DNA from: Bin5 sp965200615 | GTDB taxonomy: Bacteria; Chloroflexota; Anaerolineae; Caldilineales; Caldilineaceae | Direction of reading: 5' to 3' | NCBI GenBank assembly: GCA_965200615.1 | Contig: OZ241377.1 | Location: 310,001-374,000, forward strand | Length of the DNA stretch: 64,000 bases | Translations under genes and position numbers: made by a program | The notes under the pieces: generated by a model | Databases searched by the model: none | Told to the model about the DNA's origin: nothing | What the model saw: only the letters and a program-made list of their open reading frames with translations | Shown here: positions 1 through 8,601 of the stretch, piece by piece | Position numbering within the stretch: the first letter of the stretch is position 1 | Layout: each line of letters begins with the position of its first letter

Positions 1-401
1 ATCCGAGTCTCTTAAGCAGTGACTGATGCAAGAGGCCCGACGCTTTGATGGTTTGGTGAAGATGCTGTTCCTGCCATTTCGCGCGCTGGCACTGTTTACA
101 GGGATTGGTCAAGTGGGTCCCCTGGTATATATGGTCCGGTTTGTTCGACGTTCGCCAAGTGCGGATAACTTGCGGCCGGCATACATCGAATTGAAGGGGC
201 AAACTAGAGGCACTCTATAGATCCGCGATGGAAAGCATGCCGCGACTATTCCGTCAGCCGGTAGAGGACCGGGATGGGGTCGGGCAGTCAGGCGGGATTC
301 CCGCTGGAGCAACCGTTTGCGTTCTCTACTGCTGTGTCGGCCTGTAGTAAGTCATCGACCAATAAGGTGCAAAAATCGACAAGCGCTACACATCAACAGG
401 C
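1..401. other. Left edge with no recognisable gene
   Basis: I see no convincing gene here. A 64-codon open frame at 26-220 on the plus strand has no ribosome binding site and resembles no family I know. The stretch lies downstream of the methyltransferase that ends at 402 on the minus strand. It is probably the end of the adjacent island or decayed sequence. Confidence 0.4.
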
Positions 402-1652
402 TCATTGGTCCTTGGCGAAAAATACAACAGTTTCCCTGGATGGCTGTCGCCCGTAATGTTTCATCTGTTGAGCACTGTTGCCCCGCAGCCGCAACACCCA
501 GGCGGCATCAAAGGTTAGCCCGACCTGTGGCGCCAGCTCAGCCAAAATTTCGTCCACCGGGACCATCACCCCGGCATGACGAACGTTTCCTATAACGTAG
601 GCCGCCCGACCGCCAAGTTTCAGAACTCTTCCAACCTCTAGCAGCGATAGATAGATATCCTCAAAGTAACCATTTAGGAGCGGCCTGATCCTTGAATCGG
701 CATCGGCGGGTACTTTTTCCAAGACTGCTTGAAGAGCGTTAGGTATGCTGTAACTCTTCAACCGACTCCTGTAACCATCAGGACTTTTCGCCTCCACATG
801 CGATCGGATAGAACCGTGCCGCAACTTAGTAACGTCAGGTTCTGCTAGCCCTAGTAGGAGTAGGTCAATGTGGAAAACGCGTGAATAGTCATGGCGGTTC
901 GCGTAGGGTGGTGACGTAATCAGCCCATCAATGGATGAGTCCAGCAGAGGTAGCCTGCGGGCGTCTGCCAAACGGGCCCGGCTTGGCGGAACATTTTCTG
1001 TCCAGGCTAGCGCCTGGACGTCTTCTAACATGCAAGCGACCCTGTCCGTGAAAGCCTGTCTTATCTCGTCGCTGCGGTTGGGCCACGTCTGCCATCTGAA
1101 CCACCCACCATCGGGAACTGCTCTGCAAAAATCCTTTACGGTCCAAAGGAGGGCGGTTAGGAAAAATAGCCGATTTCTACGCCGAAGTCTCCGGATAGGA
1201 GAGAGCAAGGTATAAATCTCCCGAAGTTCCTCCTTAGTGAACGCCTTTGACAAGCGTCCCGGGATTTGAGGGGCGTCCCTTTGATTAGCATTCAGGACGG
1301 TTTGCAGCCCTCGACTAAGTTGATATGGGTCGTAGCTTGCAATCTTGGCGTTGGAAACGTTAACCGCCAATGGTGATAGATCGAAGCCTTCCCCTGCCAG
1401 TCCGTTATGGCGAGCGGCTAGCAAAGTTGTACCGGCGCCTGCAAAGTTATCAGCAAGGATCCCATCTCTCGGTATGCACCAGAGAGAAAGTACTTCATCT
1501 ATCAGCCGATGCGAAAAGCTGTGTGGGAAATAAAACCAACGGTGGCGGGGAGATGATTGTAGCTCTTTGGATGTAGCTGCTCTCGCCAATTCGAGACGGT
1601 ATTCGAAATGGGAAGACAGTGGGGGAAGGTCGTCAGTACGAAGGATTGTCAT
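402..1652 (-). CDS. DNA methyltransferase with TSPPY motif
   Basis: Predicted AdoMet-dependent DNA methyltransferase of 416 aa. Motif I is visible as DNFAGAGTT at about residues 68-76, and the catalytic motif IV as TSPPY at about residues 246-250. TSPPY is typical of N4-cytosine or N6-adenine amino-methyltransferases. Motif I comes first, unlike the order in beta-class enzymes. The ATG at 1652 is the only good start. It is the last gene of a minus-strand block made of a wHTH protein, an AAA ATPase and a PIN nuclease, separated from the PIN gene by 196 bases that contain an inverted repeat. In this setting it could mark self DNA for a nuclease module (inference). No helicase or classical restriction domain is fused to it. 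The family level is well supported; the exact target base is not. Confidence 0.8.
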   Translation of the reverse strand: MTILRTDDLPPLSSHFEYRLELARAATSKELQSSPRHRWFYFPHSFSHRLIDEVLSLWCIPRDGILADNFAGAGTTLLAARHNGLAGEGFDLSPLAVNVSNAKIASYDPYQLSRGLQTVLNANQRDAPQIPGRLSKAFTKEELREIYTLLSPIRRLRRRNRLFFLTALLWTVKDFCRAVPDGGWFRWQTWPNRSDEIRQAFTDRVACMLEDVQALAWTENVPPSRARLADARRLPLLDSSIDGLITSPPYANRHDYSRVFHIDLLLLGLAEPDVTKLRHGSIRSHVEAKSPDGYRSRLKSYSIPNALQAVLEKVPADADSRIRPLLNGYFEDIYLSLLEVGRVLKLGGRAAYVIGNVRHAGVMVPVDEILAELAPQVGLTFDAAWVLRLRGNSAQQMKHYGRQPSRETVVFFAKDQ

Positions 1653-1769
1653 TTCATTGAAGTACCCAGAGGACTTTGGGGGCTTGGTAAAGCGATTCTC
1701 ATTGCTAAAGCGTAGACAAAAACCCCAAAATAGTCAGATGGCTCAACCAAACCTTTATGAGTCCAGTAA

Positions 1770-1800
1770 AGTATGGTGGGAGTATGACTACTACCATACT
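1770..1800. promoter_or_regulatory. Inverted repeat upstream of methyltransferase gene
   Basis: AGTATGGT (1770-1777) and ACCATACT (1793-1800) form a perfect 8-bp inverted repeat with a 15-base spacer, in the gap between the PIN gene and the methyltransferase start at 1652. No T-run follows on the minus strand, so an operator or mRNA hairpin is more likely than a terminator. It may give the methyltransferase its own control separate from the nuclease genes (inference). Confidence 0.45.
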
Positions 1801-1848
1801 CTCATCCTATTCCAGCCTAATGTGGTTCGGGGGAAATCCCATAAAGGT

Positions 1849-2616
1849 CTAGACCAAGGTATGGTTTGTGTTGACCCCTTCCGGAAACTTGAAGTCCTTC
1901 GGCTTGTCAAGCGCCTCGCGTAGAGCTTGCGCAACACTCATCCATTCTCCAGTTGGGTTACTTAGGCTCTTAGCAGCTTCCCTCAGAGCAAAATCACCTG
2001 TCAGAAAGAAATCTGCATGGCATTCGATTGCCGCAGCGTATATGTACGCATCCATCGTCTCTGTCAATACGCGGGACCAAAAGGCTTTAGCCGTTTCAAG
2101 AATGGAGGTTATTACGTCGTCAGATCCAGACTTTTCGAGGATTTGAATGTTAATCTGATGGCCAATCAATAGTGTGTCAAAAAAGCTTTTCAACAGCTGT
2201 TCAATCTGTTCGTAGTCCGAATTCTTCAAAATGATCCTATGTACTAACAGCGGCCTCTTGCTCATGAGAGACATAGGGACTCGATGTAGATTCAACCTCT
2301 CAGTCGCCTTGGAGGTAAGGATGACTCGATGCATTTCAGACAGACAAACTTGCGAGGAAAAGTAATCGCAATCCTTCTTAGCTTTGTTAAGTTCCTTGAA
2401 GCAGTCTAAGCCTTGTCGAATGTCTCCAAAGGCATCGCGTCCGAACGCATCGATGATCGGATTTTTTCCCTTCTTCAATGCCGTTTTCAAATCCCCCCAG
2501 GACGCGACCGAGGACATGGAGATTTTCGCAATGTCACATGCTTCCCAAAATCCGAATAAGCGCAAAAGGGCATTCGTGTCCAAGAATGCAGTCTTGGTTG
2601 TAACTGGTGTCGTCAT
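1849..2616 (-). CDS. PIN-domain nuclease-like protein
   Basis: A 255-aa protein with PIN-fold signatures: an N-terminal FLDTNALLRLF with the first acidic residue at about position 13, and a C-terminal segment near residues 188-210 reading DAYIYAAAIECHADFFLTGD, which supplies the later acidic residues. PIN domains are Mg-dependent ribonucleases, in VapC toxins and other systems. At 255 aa it is about twice the size of a VapC toxin, with a helical insert between the two halves. It overlaps the end of the AAA ATPase gene by four bases (ATGA), so translational coupling is likely. It could be the effector of the operon, with the ATPase as its switch (inference). No small antitoxin gene is adjacent, which argues against a simple VapBC pair. 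Confidence 0.72.
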   Translation of the reverse strand: MTTPVTTKTAFLDTNALLRLFGFWEACDIAKISMSSVASWGDLKTALKKGKNPIIDAFGRDAFGDIRQGLDCFKELNKAKKDCDYFSSQVCLSEMHRVILTSKATERLNLHRVPMSLMSKRPLLVHRIILKNSDYEQIEQLLKSFFDTLLIGHQINIQILEKSGSDDVITSILETAKAFWSRVLTETMDAYIYAAAIECHADFFLTGDFALREAAKSLSNPTGEWMSVAQALREALDKPKDFKFPEGVNTNHTLV

Positions 2617-3773
2617 GATTCATCCGTAAGGAGTTTCTCGGCCTCCAACACCAGGGATTTGGAAATGGGTGGTCTGCCATCACGGTGAATTGCCAGGGCT
2701 AACGCTTGCCAGAAGACCTTTATAAGTTTCCTGGGAGTAGAAATGCTCGTCGGCTTTATCACGGAGACAACATCGTTCTCAAACGGCCAGAGGTCTTCAC
2801 GATCACTGTCTATCCTTGCATTCCTTAAACGATGTAGAACCAGGCTGTAAGCGTCACATTCTGACAGGGGCGGAATCCGGAAGCTTGCTCCGAACCTGTC
2901 CATCAGAGCTGGCTCAAGCATTCGTGTTCGGTCCAAGCCTTCCGGGGTGATAGACAGCGCCAGCCAGAACTCTTCGTCACGGGCTGTATCCAGCAACCGT
3001 CTGAGAGTCGCGGTGTACTCTGAACTTTGTCTTTTCGCCAAACGTTTGCCAAGGGCAACGTCTTCGAATTCATCGACCAGGAACGCTATTCCGTCTACTT
3101 CGAAAATACGTCTGAGAATGCGGATAAGCGCCATGAAGTAACGCACCTCTTCCCTCTCCGGCACTAGAGCAGTGGCGGAGCGGGGAACAAAGTCTCGGAA
3201 TTCATAATAGGGACGGTCTCTCGTGGTGACAACGAGTTGCGCAAAGCGAAAGGAGGTCTCCTCTTCATCCGTCAATCCCCTCTCTTGTAATTTTTGAGCA
3301 AGATACCTTATTCCTCGTTCCCTGATAGTCCGATCCCCCAGATTTTCAAGCCACTGTGGAAATGTAAGATCAATGAGTGGGGCCTGTTGTTGCGACGTAT
3401 CGGCTTCGGAGCGGTAGAGCAGTTCCCAAAGCGCCTTGGATAGCTCATAGCGTCCTACTTGCCTCAGCAGTTGGTTTGCTAAGTCATAGAACGCAACGCC
3501 AGGATTGTCAAAGAAATAGGGACGAATGCGGCGTTGGCGAAATTCATTTTCTATTATCCACTGCAGTACATAGGACTTGCCAGCACCGTATTGGCCAACT
3601 ATCGTGGTGGCCTTGGTTCCCCCTCCGGTTGAGAGTTGATCGATGTTTTGTACGATCTTAGTTGACCATGCTGCTGGGACCCACATCTTTCCAGCGAACG
3701 CAACTCCTGTGGCAGCTGGTGGAAAGGGGTTGAATTTTAAGCCAAACGCCTCCAAAGGCGCATTATCGGACAT
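2613..3773 (-). CDS. AAA/STAND-like ATPase, Orc/TniB-like
   Basis: A 386-aa P-loop ATPase. Walker A is GQYGAGKS at about residues 59-66 and Walker B is FLVDEFEDV near residue 231, followed by a sensor-like region and an arginine-rich helix. The N-terminus, with FGLKFNPFPPA, resembles ATPases of the TniB/ExeA/Orc class that load or license partner proteins on DNA (known for the class; here inferred). It overlaps the upstream wHTH gene by 11 bases and the downstream PIN gene by 4 bases, so the three genes are surely one transcript. It probably senses a signal and controls the PIN nuclease. I do not recognise a named defence family. Confidence 0.75.
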   Translation of the reverse strand: MSDNAPLEAFGLKFNPFPPAATGVAFAGKMWVPAAWSTKIVQNIDQLSTGGGTKATTIVGQYGAGKSYVLQWIIENEFRQRRIRPYFFDNPGVAFYDLANQLLRQVGRYELSKALWELLYRSEADTSQQQAPLIDLTFPQWLENLGDRTIRERGIRYLAQKLQERGLTDEEETSFRFAQLVVTTRDRPYYEFRDFVPRSATALVPEREEVRYFMALIRILRRIFEVDGIAFLVDEFEDVALGKRLAKRQSSEYTATLRRLLDTARDEEFWLALSITPEGLDRTRMLEPALMDRFGASFRIPPLSECDAYSLVLHRLRNARIDSDREDLWPFENDVVSVIKPTSISTPRKLIKVFWQALALAIHRDGRPPISKSLVLEAEKLLTDES

Positions 3774-4812
3774 AGCTATTCTCCTCTTCGAAGGTTAGCC
3801 CCATTCGATCTGCCAGCGTGCGATGCACCTGCAGGTGAGATACGTGTTCACCACTTGGAAGCGACAGAAAGCTCTCCAATACCAATCTCCTCATCTGCTT
3901 TGATTGGCCTGCTAGAATCATCCGGTCGCTGACTGTTATCGGGGAAATAAGGCCAGCGTGAATCCTGAGCCATTCATTTAGTACACTTCGCACTCGTTTG
4001 AGCGGGACTCTCAATCGACTCGCCACGGAGAACAAGAGATCACCTACCCTTGGTGTCGCCCAGTCATTTGAAAACTCAAGAGACTCAATCAAAGCCCTGT
4101 TAATGGAGCCACTGTCAACCTGAGGCTGTATCTCTACAGGGAAAATGAGATAGCCTTCTCCAACTCGGTAAATCTGGTCCAAAAACCTCAACTGGCTTAC
4201 ACCCCAACGCCTCATGCCAAAATGGATCGCTTGCACTGCGTTGTGCGCATGATGGACCACCTCACTACTTCGATCAAGACTATTGCAAATGGTAAGCTGC
4301 TGTTTCGATCCCGATGCAAATCCGTAGGACCGTAGTTCTAGGACGACGGGATCACCCAATTCAATGAAATCCTGCACAGTCGTGGGACGCCTCGAACGTA
4401 TGAAGATTCCAAAAAACATGTCGTAGCAACTATCATTGCAAACGACACGATCACTGAATACGCATCTTTGAGAATCAGTCAGTTCCTCCCCCTTGGCAGA
4501 ATCAAGCAATGGTCCTTGTTCCTCTGCACGCAAATTCGAGACAAAGCCTCCGTCACGCCTTTCGACCATTCCGAGCTTTTCTAGAGTAAGATGATGGTGA
4601 TAAAACGTCGAGGGACTAAAGGGCTTGCCGGAAGATGAGACAAAAACGCCCGACGCAATAGCGACGCGGTAAAGGGTTGCGGGACGCAGTGGCTCTGGTG
4701 ACTCGATGATCAGAACCAAGAGATCTCGCAGTCTAGCAAAGTCAACCCACCGCATCCAGTAGTCAGTCATAGGAAATCTGTCTTGAATGAGACAAAATTC
4801 GCATCCTTGCAT
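3763..4812 (-). CDS. Winged-helix regulator/adaptor, first gene of the PIN-AAA operon
   Basis: A protein of about 349 aa with an N-terminal CEFC pair and a winged-helix-like segment (FSPSTFYHHHLTLEKLGMVERR), as in DNA-binding repressors. The rest is unknown, with a central part rich in Cys and aromatic residues. The open frame extends to a TTG at 4854, but a promoter at 4820-4849 puts the transcript start near 4813, one base from an ATG at 4812. A leaderless start at 4812 is therefore preferred; a further ATG lies at 4770. None of these starts has a clear Shine-Dalgarno site. The protein overlaps the ATPase gene and may be the autoregulator or DNA-recognition part of the module (inference). 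Confidence 0.6.
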   Translation of the reverse strand: MQGCEFCLIQDRFPMTDYWMRWVDFARLRDLLVLIIESPEPLRPATLYRVAIASGVFVSSSGKPFSPSTFYHHHLTLEKLGMVERRDGGFVSNLRAEEQGPLLDSAKGEELTDSQRCVFSDRVVCNDSCYDMFFGIFIRSRRPTTVQDFIELGDPVVLELRSYGFASGSKQQLTICNSLDRSSEVVHHAHNAVQAIHFGMRRWGVSQLRFLDQIYRVGEGYLIFPVEIQPQVDSGSINRALIESLEFSNDWATPRVGDLLFSVASRLRVPLKRVRSVLNEWLRIHAGLISPITVSDRMILAGQSKQMRRLVLESFLSLPSGEHVSHLQVHRTLADRMGLTFEEENSYVR

Positions 4813-4819
4813 TAGAACA

Positions 4820-4849
4820 ATTGTACTACATTTGACATAAAAACGCCAA
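4820..4849 (-). promoter_or_regulatory. Predicted promoter of the wHTH-AAA-PIN operon
   Basis: On the minus strand, TTGGCG (4849-4844) and TACAAT (4825-4820) are separated by 18 bases, a good sigma-70-type match. The expected transcript start is about 4813, directly at the ATG at 4812, which would make the mRNA leaderless. Confidence 0.55.
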
Positions 4850-5116
4850 TTCAAAGAAACAGAATCAGCAATAGCAAGGAGTTGCTGAGGAAAGTCTCTG
4901 CTAACAGTCGGCGGGATCCGCTTTAGGCATCATCACTTCCCGACGTCGTTCTGAGAGATATAGGGGAACCCAAGAACTGGACTACGAGCTAGGGTGCATA
5001 ATGAAAGCAGTTCGCCAAGTAGAAGAAAGGATATATCGGGAACCTAGAAGCGATGCCCCGTTCCTCCCGAACCAGCCTATAGCATTATCTGTCCGCTAGC
5101 GTATGCAGTATTATAG

Positions 5117-8100
5117 TTGAAAACCCACTCTACCATAACTCAAGCCAATACCCTCAACCTCAAACCAACCCACAAACCCATCAGAACCTACTACGCCGCG
5201 CTCCACCAATTCGCCCGGCTCGGCATTACCCACGAAACCGCGGTGCGGGGGGCTTTTCAGGAGCTGCTGGCGCATTGCGCGCGGCAGTGCAAATGGACGC
5301 TCGTGCCGGAATATGGGGTGAGTACCGGGCGCGGCAAGCGAATCGTTGTTGACGGCGCGCTGGTCGACGACTTCCGCCTCACCCACGGCTACTGGGAGGC
5401 CAAGGACATCCACGACGACCTGCCGGCGGAGGTCGAGCGCAAGTTCAAGGCCGGCTATCCGCGCGACAACATCCTCTTTCAGACCCCGCAGCGCGCCATC
5501 CTCTGGCAGAACGGGCGCATGACGCTCGACGCCGACCTGACCGACGCGGCGCGGCTGATCGAGACGCTCCAGACCTTCTTCGGTTACCGGCCGCAGGAGT
5601 ACGCTGAATGGGAGGAGGCTGTCGCCCAGTTCAAGGACAGGGTGGCCGACATCGGCCAGGGCCTGGCGCAACTGATTCAGCAGGCGCGGCGCAGCAATCC
5701 GGCCTTCACCACCGCGTTCGCAGGGTTTCTGGACAAGTGCCGCCAGTCGATCAACCCGAATCTGTCGGAGGCGGCGGTCGAAGAGATGCTGATCCAGCAC
5801 CTGCTCACCGAGCGCCTCTTCCGCACCGTCTTCAACAACCCCGACTTCACCCACCGCAACGTGATCGCCAGCGAGATCGAAGGCGTGATCCACGCGCTCA
5901 CGTCGCAGTCATTCAGCCGCGCCGATTTCCTGGGCAGTCTGGACCGCTTCTACCTCGCCATCGAGCGCACCGCGGCGACGATCCACGACTTTTCGCAGAA
6001 ACAGCACTTTCTGAACACGGTCTACGAGCAGTTCTTCCAGGGCTTTTCGGTCAAGGTGGCGGATACGCACGGGATTGTGTATACGCCGCAGCCGATCGTC
6101 GACTTCATGGTGAAGAGCGTGGCCGCGATCCTGGAGCGGGAGTTTGGCCGTTCGCTGGCGGACGAGGGCGTGCATATCATCGATCCGTTCGTCGGCACGG
6201 GCAACTTCATCGTGCGCATGATGCGCGAGATCCCGCGCACCGCGCTGGAGCGCAAGTACAAGTCCGAACTGCACTGCAACGAGGTGATGCTGCTGCCCTA
6301 CTACATCGCCAGCATGAACATCGAGCACGAGTACTACGACGCCACCGGCCTCTACGCGCCGTTCGGGGGCATCTGTCTGGTCGACACCTTCGAGTTGGCT
6401 GAAGACCGCCAGCTGCCGCTCTTCGCGCCGGAGAACGCGCAGCGGGTGGAGAGCCAGAAGGAGACGCCCATGTTCGTGGTGATCGGCAATCCGCCCTACA
6501 ACGTGGGGCAAGTCAACGAAAACGACAACAACAAGAACCGTAAATATCCTGTGATGGACAAACGGGTCGCGGAGACGTATGCAAAGGACTCCGAGGCGAC
6601 GAACAGGAATAAACTTTCAGATGTTTACGTAAAAGCGATTCGTTGGGCATCTGACCGCATAGCGGATGAAGGTATTGTCGCCTTTGTAACGAATAATGGA
6701 TTTCTCGACAATATTTCTTTTGATGGGATAAGGAAACACCTCGCAGTTGATTTCGATGCCATCTACATTCTGGATTTGGGCGGGAACGTGCGCAAGAATC
6801 CCAAGCTTTCCGGTACCACGCACAATGTCTTTGGCATTCAGGTCGGTGTCAGCATCAACTTTTTTGTAAAGAAAAACGGCGAGGCGGAGCCCCAGACTAA
6901 AGTGTTCTACGCCCGTACTGATGAGTTCTGGCGCAAGGAAGAGAAGTATCGCTTTCTTGATGAAATGGAGCAATCCGGACATATCGACTGGAAACCGATA
7001 ACGCCGGACTATCGGCATACATGGCTAACTGAAGGTCAACAAGCCGAATTTGAATCATTTATTCCAATAGGAAGCAGGAAATCGAAGGCGACAGAGGGAA
7101 AAGTCGAGGGCGTGGTATTTAAGACTCTTAGTCTAGGCGTCAGTACGAACCGTGATGTTTGGGTCCGCAACTTCGACTGCAGCGCGCTCATTGAGAACAC
7201 TAAGCGAACAATCGATACGTATAACGAGCAAGTATTCAAGTGGGAACAGCGAAATGATCGGGACGCGAACCTAGATGACTTCGTCTTAGATGATCATGAG
7301 AAAATCAAGTGGAGCCAGACGCTTAAGCAAGACTTGAAAAGAGGGAGAACAACAGAATTTTCGCTTGCAAGGGTACGGGCTGCTCTCTATCGTCCTTTTA
7401 CAACTTCCCATCTTTACTTTGATCGTGTGATGAACGAGTCTGTTTATGTCTTCCCGTCCATTTCCCCCATTTCAGAAACGGAATCGGAGAATCGGACGAT
7501 ACTTGTAAGTGATCGTGGTTTCCGTGCTAGCTTTAGCACCCTGATGACGAATCTAATACCCGACCTCCACACGCTCGCGGCCAGCGACGGTTTCCAATGC
7601 TTCCCCTTTTTCACCTATGACGAGGACGGCGGCAACCGCCGCGAGAACATCACCGACTGGGCGTTGGACCACTTCCGCTCCCACTATGGCGACAACAAGG
7701 TCGGCAAATGGGACATCTTCCATTATGTCTACGGCCTCCTCCACCACCCCCTTTACCGCGAGCGTTACCAAGCCAACCTCAAGCGCGAGTTGCCGCGCAT
7801 CCCCTTCGCGCCCGATTTCCGTGCTTTCGCGGAGGCAGGCGCACGCCTAGCCGACATCCACGTCAGCTATGAAGAGCAGCCGGAATACCGGCTAAAGAAG
7901 ATCGAAACGCCGAACATACCACTCGACTGGCGCGTCGAAAAGATGCGCCTCTCCAAAGACAGGACGCAGCTGCGCTACAACAGCTTCCTGACGCTGGACG
8001 GCATCCCCAGCGAAGCGTTCGATTACCGCCTGGGCAACCGCTCGGCGCTGGAATGGGTGATCGATCAGTACCGCGTCAAGACCGACAAACGCAGCGGGAT

Positions 8101-8275
8101 TGTCAACGACCCGAACCGGACGGATGATCCGCAGTATATCCTGCGCCTCATCGGCAAGGTCATCAGCGTCAGTCTGGAGACGGTGGAGATTGTGGCGGGG
8201 CTGCCGGAGTTGGGGATTGGGAAGGAGAGGAGTTCGTCAGGGGAGATAGAGGTGACAGGCTACGCGTCCGATTAG
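5117..8275 (+). CDS. Type IIG/ISP restriction enzyme and N6-adenine methyltransferase
   Basis: A single-chain restriction-modification protein of 1052 aa. Residues about 70-96 carry a PD-(D/E)XK nuclease core (VVDGALVDDF and YWEAKD). The methyltransferase part has motif I IIDPFVGTGNF near residue 353 and the N6-adenine catalytic motif NPPYN near residue 457. The C-terminal half should hold target recognition. No helicase motifs are seen, so it resembles the Eco57I/type ISP-like group rather than type I. The start is a TTG at 5117 without a clear ribosome site; the next in-frame ATG is too far inside. The stretch 6510-7560 is visibly more AT-rich than both ends of the same gene, as if that segment came from elsewhere. 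It is divergent from the wHTH-AAA-PIN operon. Confidence 0.85.
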   Translation: MKTHSTITQANTLNLKPTHKPIRTYYAALHQFARLGITHETAVRGAFQELLAHCARQCKWTLVPEYGVSTGRGKRIVVDGALVDDFRLTHGYWEAKDIHDDLPAEVERKFKAGYPRDNILFQTPQRAILWQNGRMTLDADLTDAARLIETLQTFFGYRPQEYAEWEEAVAQFKDRVADIGQGLAQLIQQARRSNPAFTTAFAGFLDKCRQSINPNLSEAAVEEMLIQHLLTERLFRTVFNNPDFTHRNVIASEIEGVIHALTSQSFSRADFLGSLDRFYLAIERTAATIHDFSQKQHFLNTVYEQFFQGFSVKVADTHGIVYTPQPIVDFMVKSVAAILEREFGRSLADEGVHIIDPFVGTGNFIVRMMREIPRTALERKYKSELHCNEVMLLPYYIASMNIEHEYYDATGLYAPFGGICLVDTFELAEDRQLPLFAPENAQRVESQKETPMFVVIGNPPYNVGQVNENDNNKNRKYPVMDKRVAETYAKDSEATNRNKLSDVYVKAIRWASDRIADEGIVAFVTNNGFLDNISFDGIRKHLAVDFDAIYILDLGGNVRKNPKLSGTTHNVFGIQVGVSINFFVKKNGEAEPQTKVFYARTDEFWRKEEKYRFLDEMEQSGHIDWKPITPDYRHTWLTEGQQAEFESFIPIGSRKSKATEGKVEGVVFKTLSLGVSTNRDVWVRNFDCSALIENTKRTIDTYNEQVFKWEQRNDRDANLDDFVLDDHEKIKWSQTLKQDLKRGRTTEFSLARVRAALYRPFTTSHLYFDRVMNESVYVFPSISPISETESENRTILVSDRGFRASFSTLMTNLIPDLHTLAASDGFQCFPFFTYDEDGGNRRENITDWALDHFRSHYGDNKVGKWDIFHYVYGLLHHPLYRERYQANLKRELPRIPFAPDFRAFAEAGARLADIHVSYEEQPEYRLKKIETPNIPLDWRVEKMRLSKDRTQLRYNSFLTLDGIPSEAFDYRLGNRSALEWVIDQYRVKTDKRSGIVNDPNRTDDPQYILRLIGKVISVSLETVEIVAGLPELGIGKERSSSGEIEVTGYASD

Positions 8276-8405
8276 CCCGCTCGACAAGATTCGCCAGACG
8301 GTGTCTGGCATATTTGACAGCAATTCAATCGAAGTGCGCCTGGACCGAAAACCGGACTACAAATTATTATTGCTCATCTGGACGACATCCCCGCTTCCGG
8401 TGTGT

Positions 8406-8419
8406 CTTGACCGGTCAAG
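8406..8419. promoter_or_regulatory. 14-bp perfect palindrome over a -35 box
   Basis: CTTGACCGGTCAAG is a perfect palindrome that contains the -35 hexamer of the first nuo promoter. A repressor bound here would block RNA polymerase directly. The match to a promoter element makes it a credible operator, but no regulator is identified. Confidence 0.5.
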
Positions 8420-8435
8420 CCAACCCCTTTATAAT
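8407..8435 (+). promoter_or_regulatory. Promoter P1 of the nuo operon
   Basis: TTGACC (8407-8412), 17 bases, TATAAT (8430-8435): a near-consensus sigma-70 promoter. The transcript would start near 8442, leaving a leader of about 160 bases before nuoB. Confidence 0.7.
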
Positions 8436-8455
8436 CCATTTGTAAACAAATTCAC

Positions 8456-8484
8456 TTGCTTTTCCCCCTGCGGTAGGGTATATT
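8456..8484 (+). promoter_or_regulatory. Promoter P2 of the nuo operon
   Basis: TTGCTT (8456-8461), 17 bases, TATATT (8479-8484) follows P1 by about 50 bases. It is weaker than P1 but has ideal spacing, so nuo may be read from two tandem promoters. The rest of the 8276-8601 gap shows no gene. Confidence 0.5.
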
Positions 8485-8601
8485 TGCAGTATGGTGGGCA
8501 AATGGACGCATGGGGCGTTCCGTTTTTAATCTGTACGCGGCTCCGGCCCTGAGAGGCGTGGATGGACAGGGGCCGCGGGAGCATTTGACAGGGATCCCGG
8601 C

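Noticed and set aside
5111..5893. Minus-strand open frame opposite the type IIG gene start
   Set aside because: It is antisense to the nuclease and methyltransferase domains and has no own motif.
402..8275. BREX, DISARM or Dnd system in the first island
   Set aside because: No pglZ, brxC, drmA/B or dndCDE motifs are seen; the gene set differs.
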